From NCBI GenBank assembly GCA_964498075.1, contig CAZCGA010000137.1, forward strand, positions 1-16,108: a stretch of 16,108 nucleotides of DNA. Direction: 5' to 3'. The notes beneath the pieces are model-generated. The model did no database searches. It was not told where the DNA came from and was given only the letters and a program-made list of their open reading frames with translations. The stretch is from CAZCGA01 sp964498075. GTDB taxonomy: Bacteria > Desulfobacterota > Binatia > HRBIN30. This document shows, piece after piece, positions 15,887 through 16,108 of this stretch (positions are counted from its first letter, which is position 1; every line of letters starts with the position of its first letter). Made by a program: the position numbers and the translations under genes.

Positions 15887-16108
15887 CCCATCGAAGGCCG
15901 CAACCGCAGACGGACGCCGATCGGTTCAGTGGAGGGATCCTCTGAATCTGAAATAGATCAGCAACCGCTCGTGCTGAGAGTCCGACCAGCGCAAGGGCTG
16001 GTCGGTTGGGCCAATGGACCCGCCGCGCACCAACTCATCCCCCAACCCCTTCTCTTGGAAGAGACTGTCGATTTTCTCGCAAACAGTGCTTCGACAAGCT
16101 CAGCACGA
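15887..16108. other. Non-coding end of window with inverted repeats
   Basis: No convincing coding frame is seen. TCGTGCTGAG (15969-15978) and CTCAGCACGA (16099-16108) are exact 10-bp inverted arms 120 bp apart. The right arm belongs to the longer string TGCTTCGACAAGCTCAGCACGA, which looks like the short dispersed intergenic repeats I recall from many environmental genomes. A smaller broken hairpin (GAGG/CCTC inside TTCA/TGAA) lies at 15925-15946. The window edge cuts the right arm, so the full element is not visible. Confidence 0.45.
15982..16005 (+). terminator. Hairpin downstream of the fusion gene
   Basis: CCGACCAGC (15982-15990) and GCTGGTCGG (15997-16005) make a perfect 9-bp stem with a 6-base loop, 95 bp after the stop codon of the GT39-DUF2298-NHL gene. 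It is followed by TTGGG, not a T-run, so it is either a weak intrinsic terminator or a 3'-end stabilising structure for the glycosylation operon transcript. Confidence 0.45.

Overview
The window is one contiguous, GC-rich (roughly two-thirds G+C), gene-dense piece of bacterial chromosome. It holds eight protein-coding genes and no RNA genes, CRISPR array or transposase. The organism is probably an uncultivated diderm of the old deltaproteobacterial or Binatota-like kind. That is inferred from a TonB protein (so an outer membrane), secreted proteins with Thr-Pro linkers and a dockerin-like tail, and the rare Chlor_Arch_YYY (DUF2298) membrane proteins; no 16S or marker gene is present to confirm it.

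Left part (1-2234): a truncated mitochondrial-type aconitase on the minus strand, cut by the window edge, diverges from a TonB-family energy transducer on the plus strand. They share a 111-bp intergenic region with a 7-bp inverted repeat.

Middle part (2251-6643, minus strand): two secreted proteins in a probable two-gene operon. The first (6643-5177) is a seven-bladed FG-GAP/VCBS propeller with a Thr-Pro linker and a dockerin-like C-terminus. The second (5160-2251) has a signal peptide, a 335-residue Thr-Pro repeat tract and five DUF11-type domains. The tract is encoded by about 1 kb of degenerate repeat DNA with a 60-bp higher-order unit. The second gene converges on the TonB gene with 16 bp between them and a small GC-rich hairpin at the junction.

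Right part (6912-15886, plus strand): a four-gene cluster for building or modifying a membrane or surface glycan. It contains a stand-alone DUF2298 GT-C-like protein, a GT4 glycosyltransferase overlapping it by 4 bp, a SAM methyltransferase, and a 1614-residue protein that fuses an ArnT/PMT-like GT39 module, a second DUF2298 module and a six-bladed NHL propeller. The likely division of labour is a cytoplasmic GT4 and methyltransferase acting on activated sugars or a lipid-linked intermediate, with GT-C modules using polyprenyl-phosphate sugars on the outer face of the inner membrane. The acceptor and product cannot be read from the sequence. This cluster, especially the GT39-DUF2298-NHL fusion, is the most interesting part of the window.

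The last 220 bp are non-coding and hold a terminator-like hairpin and the two arms of a short dispersed-looking inverted repeat. No other stretch without a gene exceeds 270 bp.
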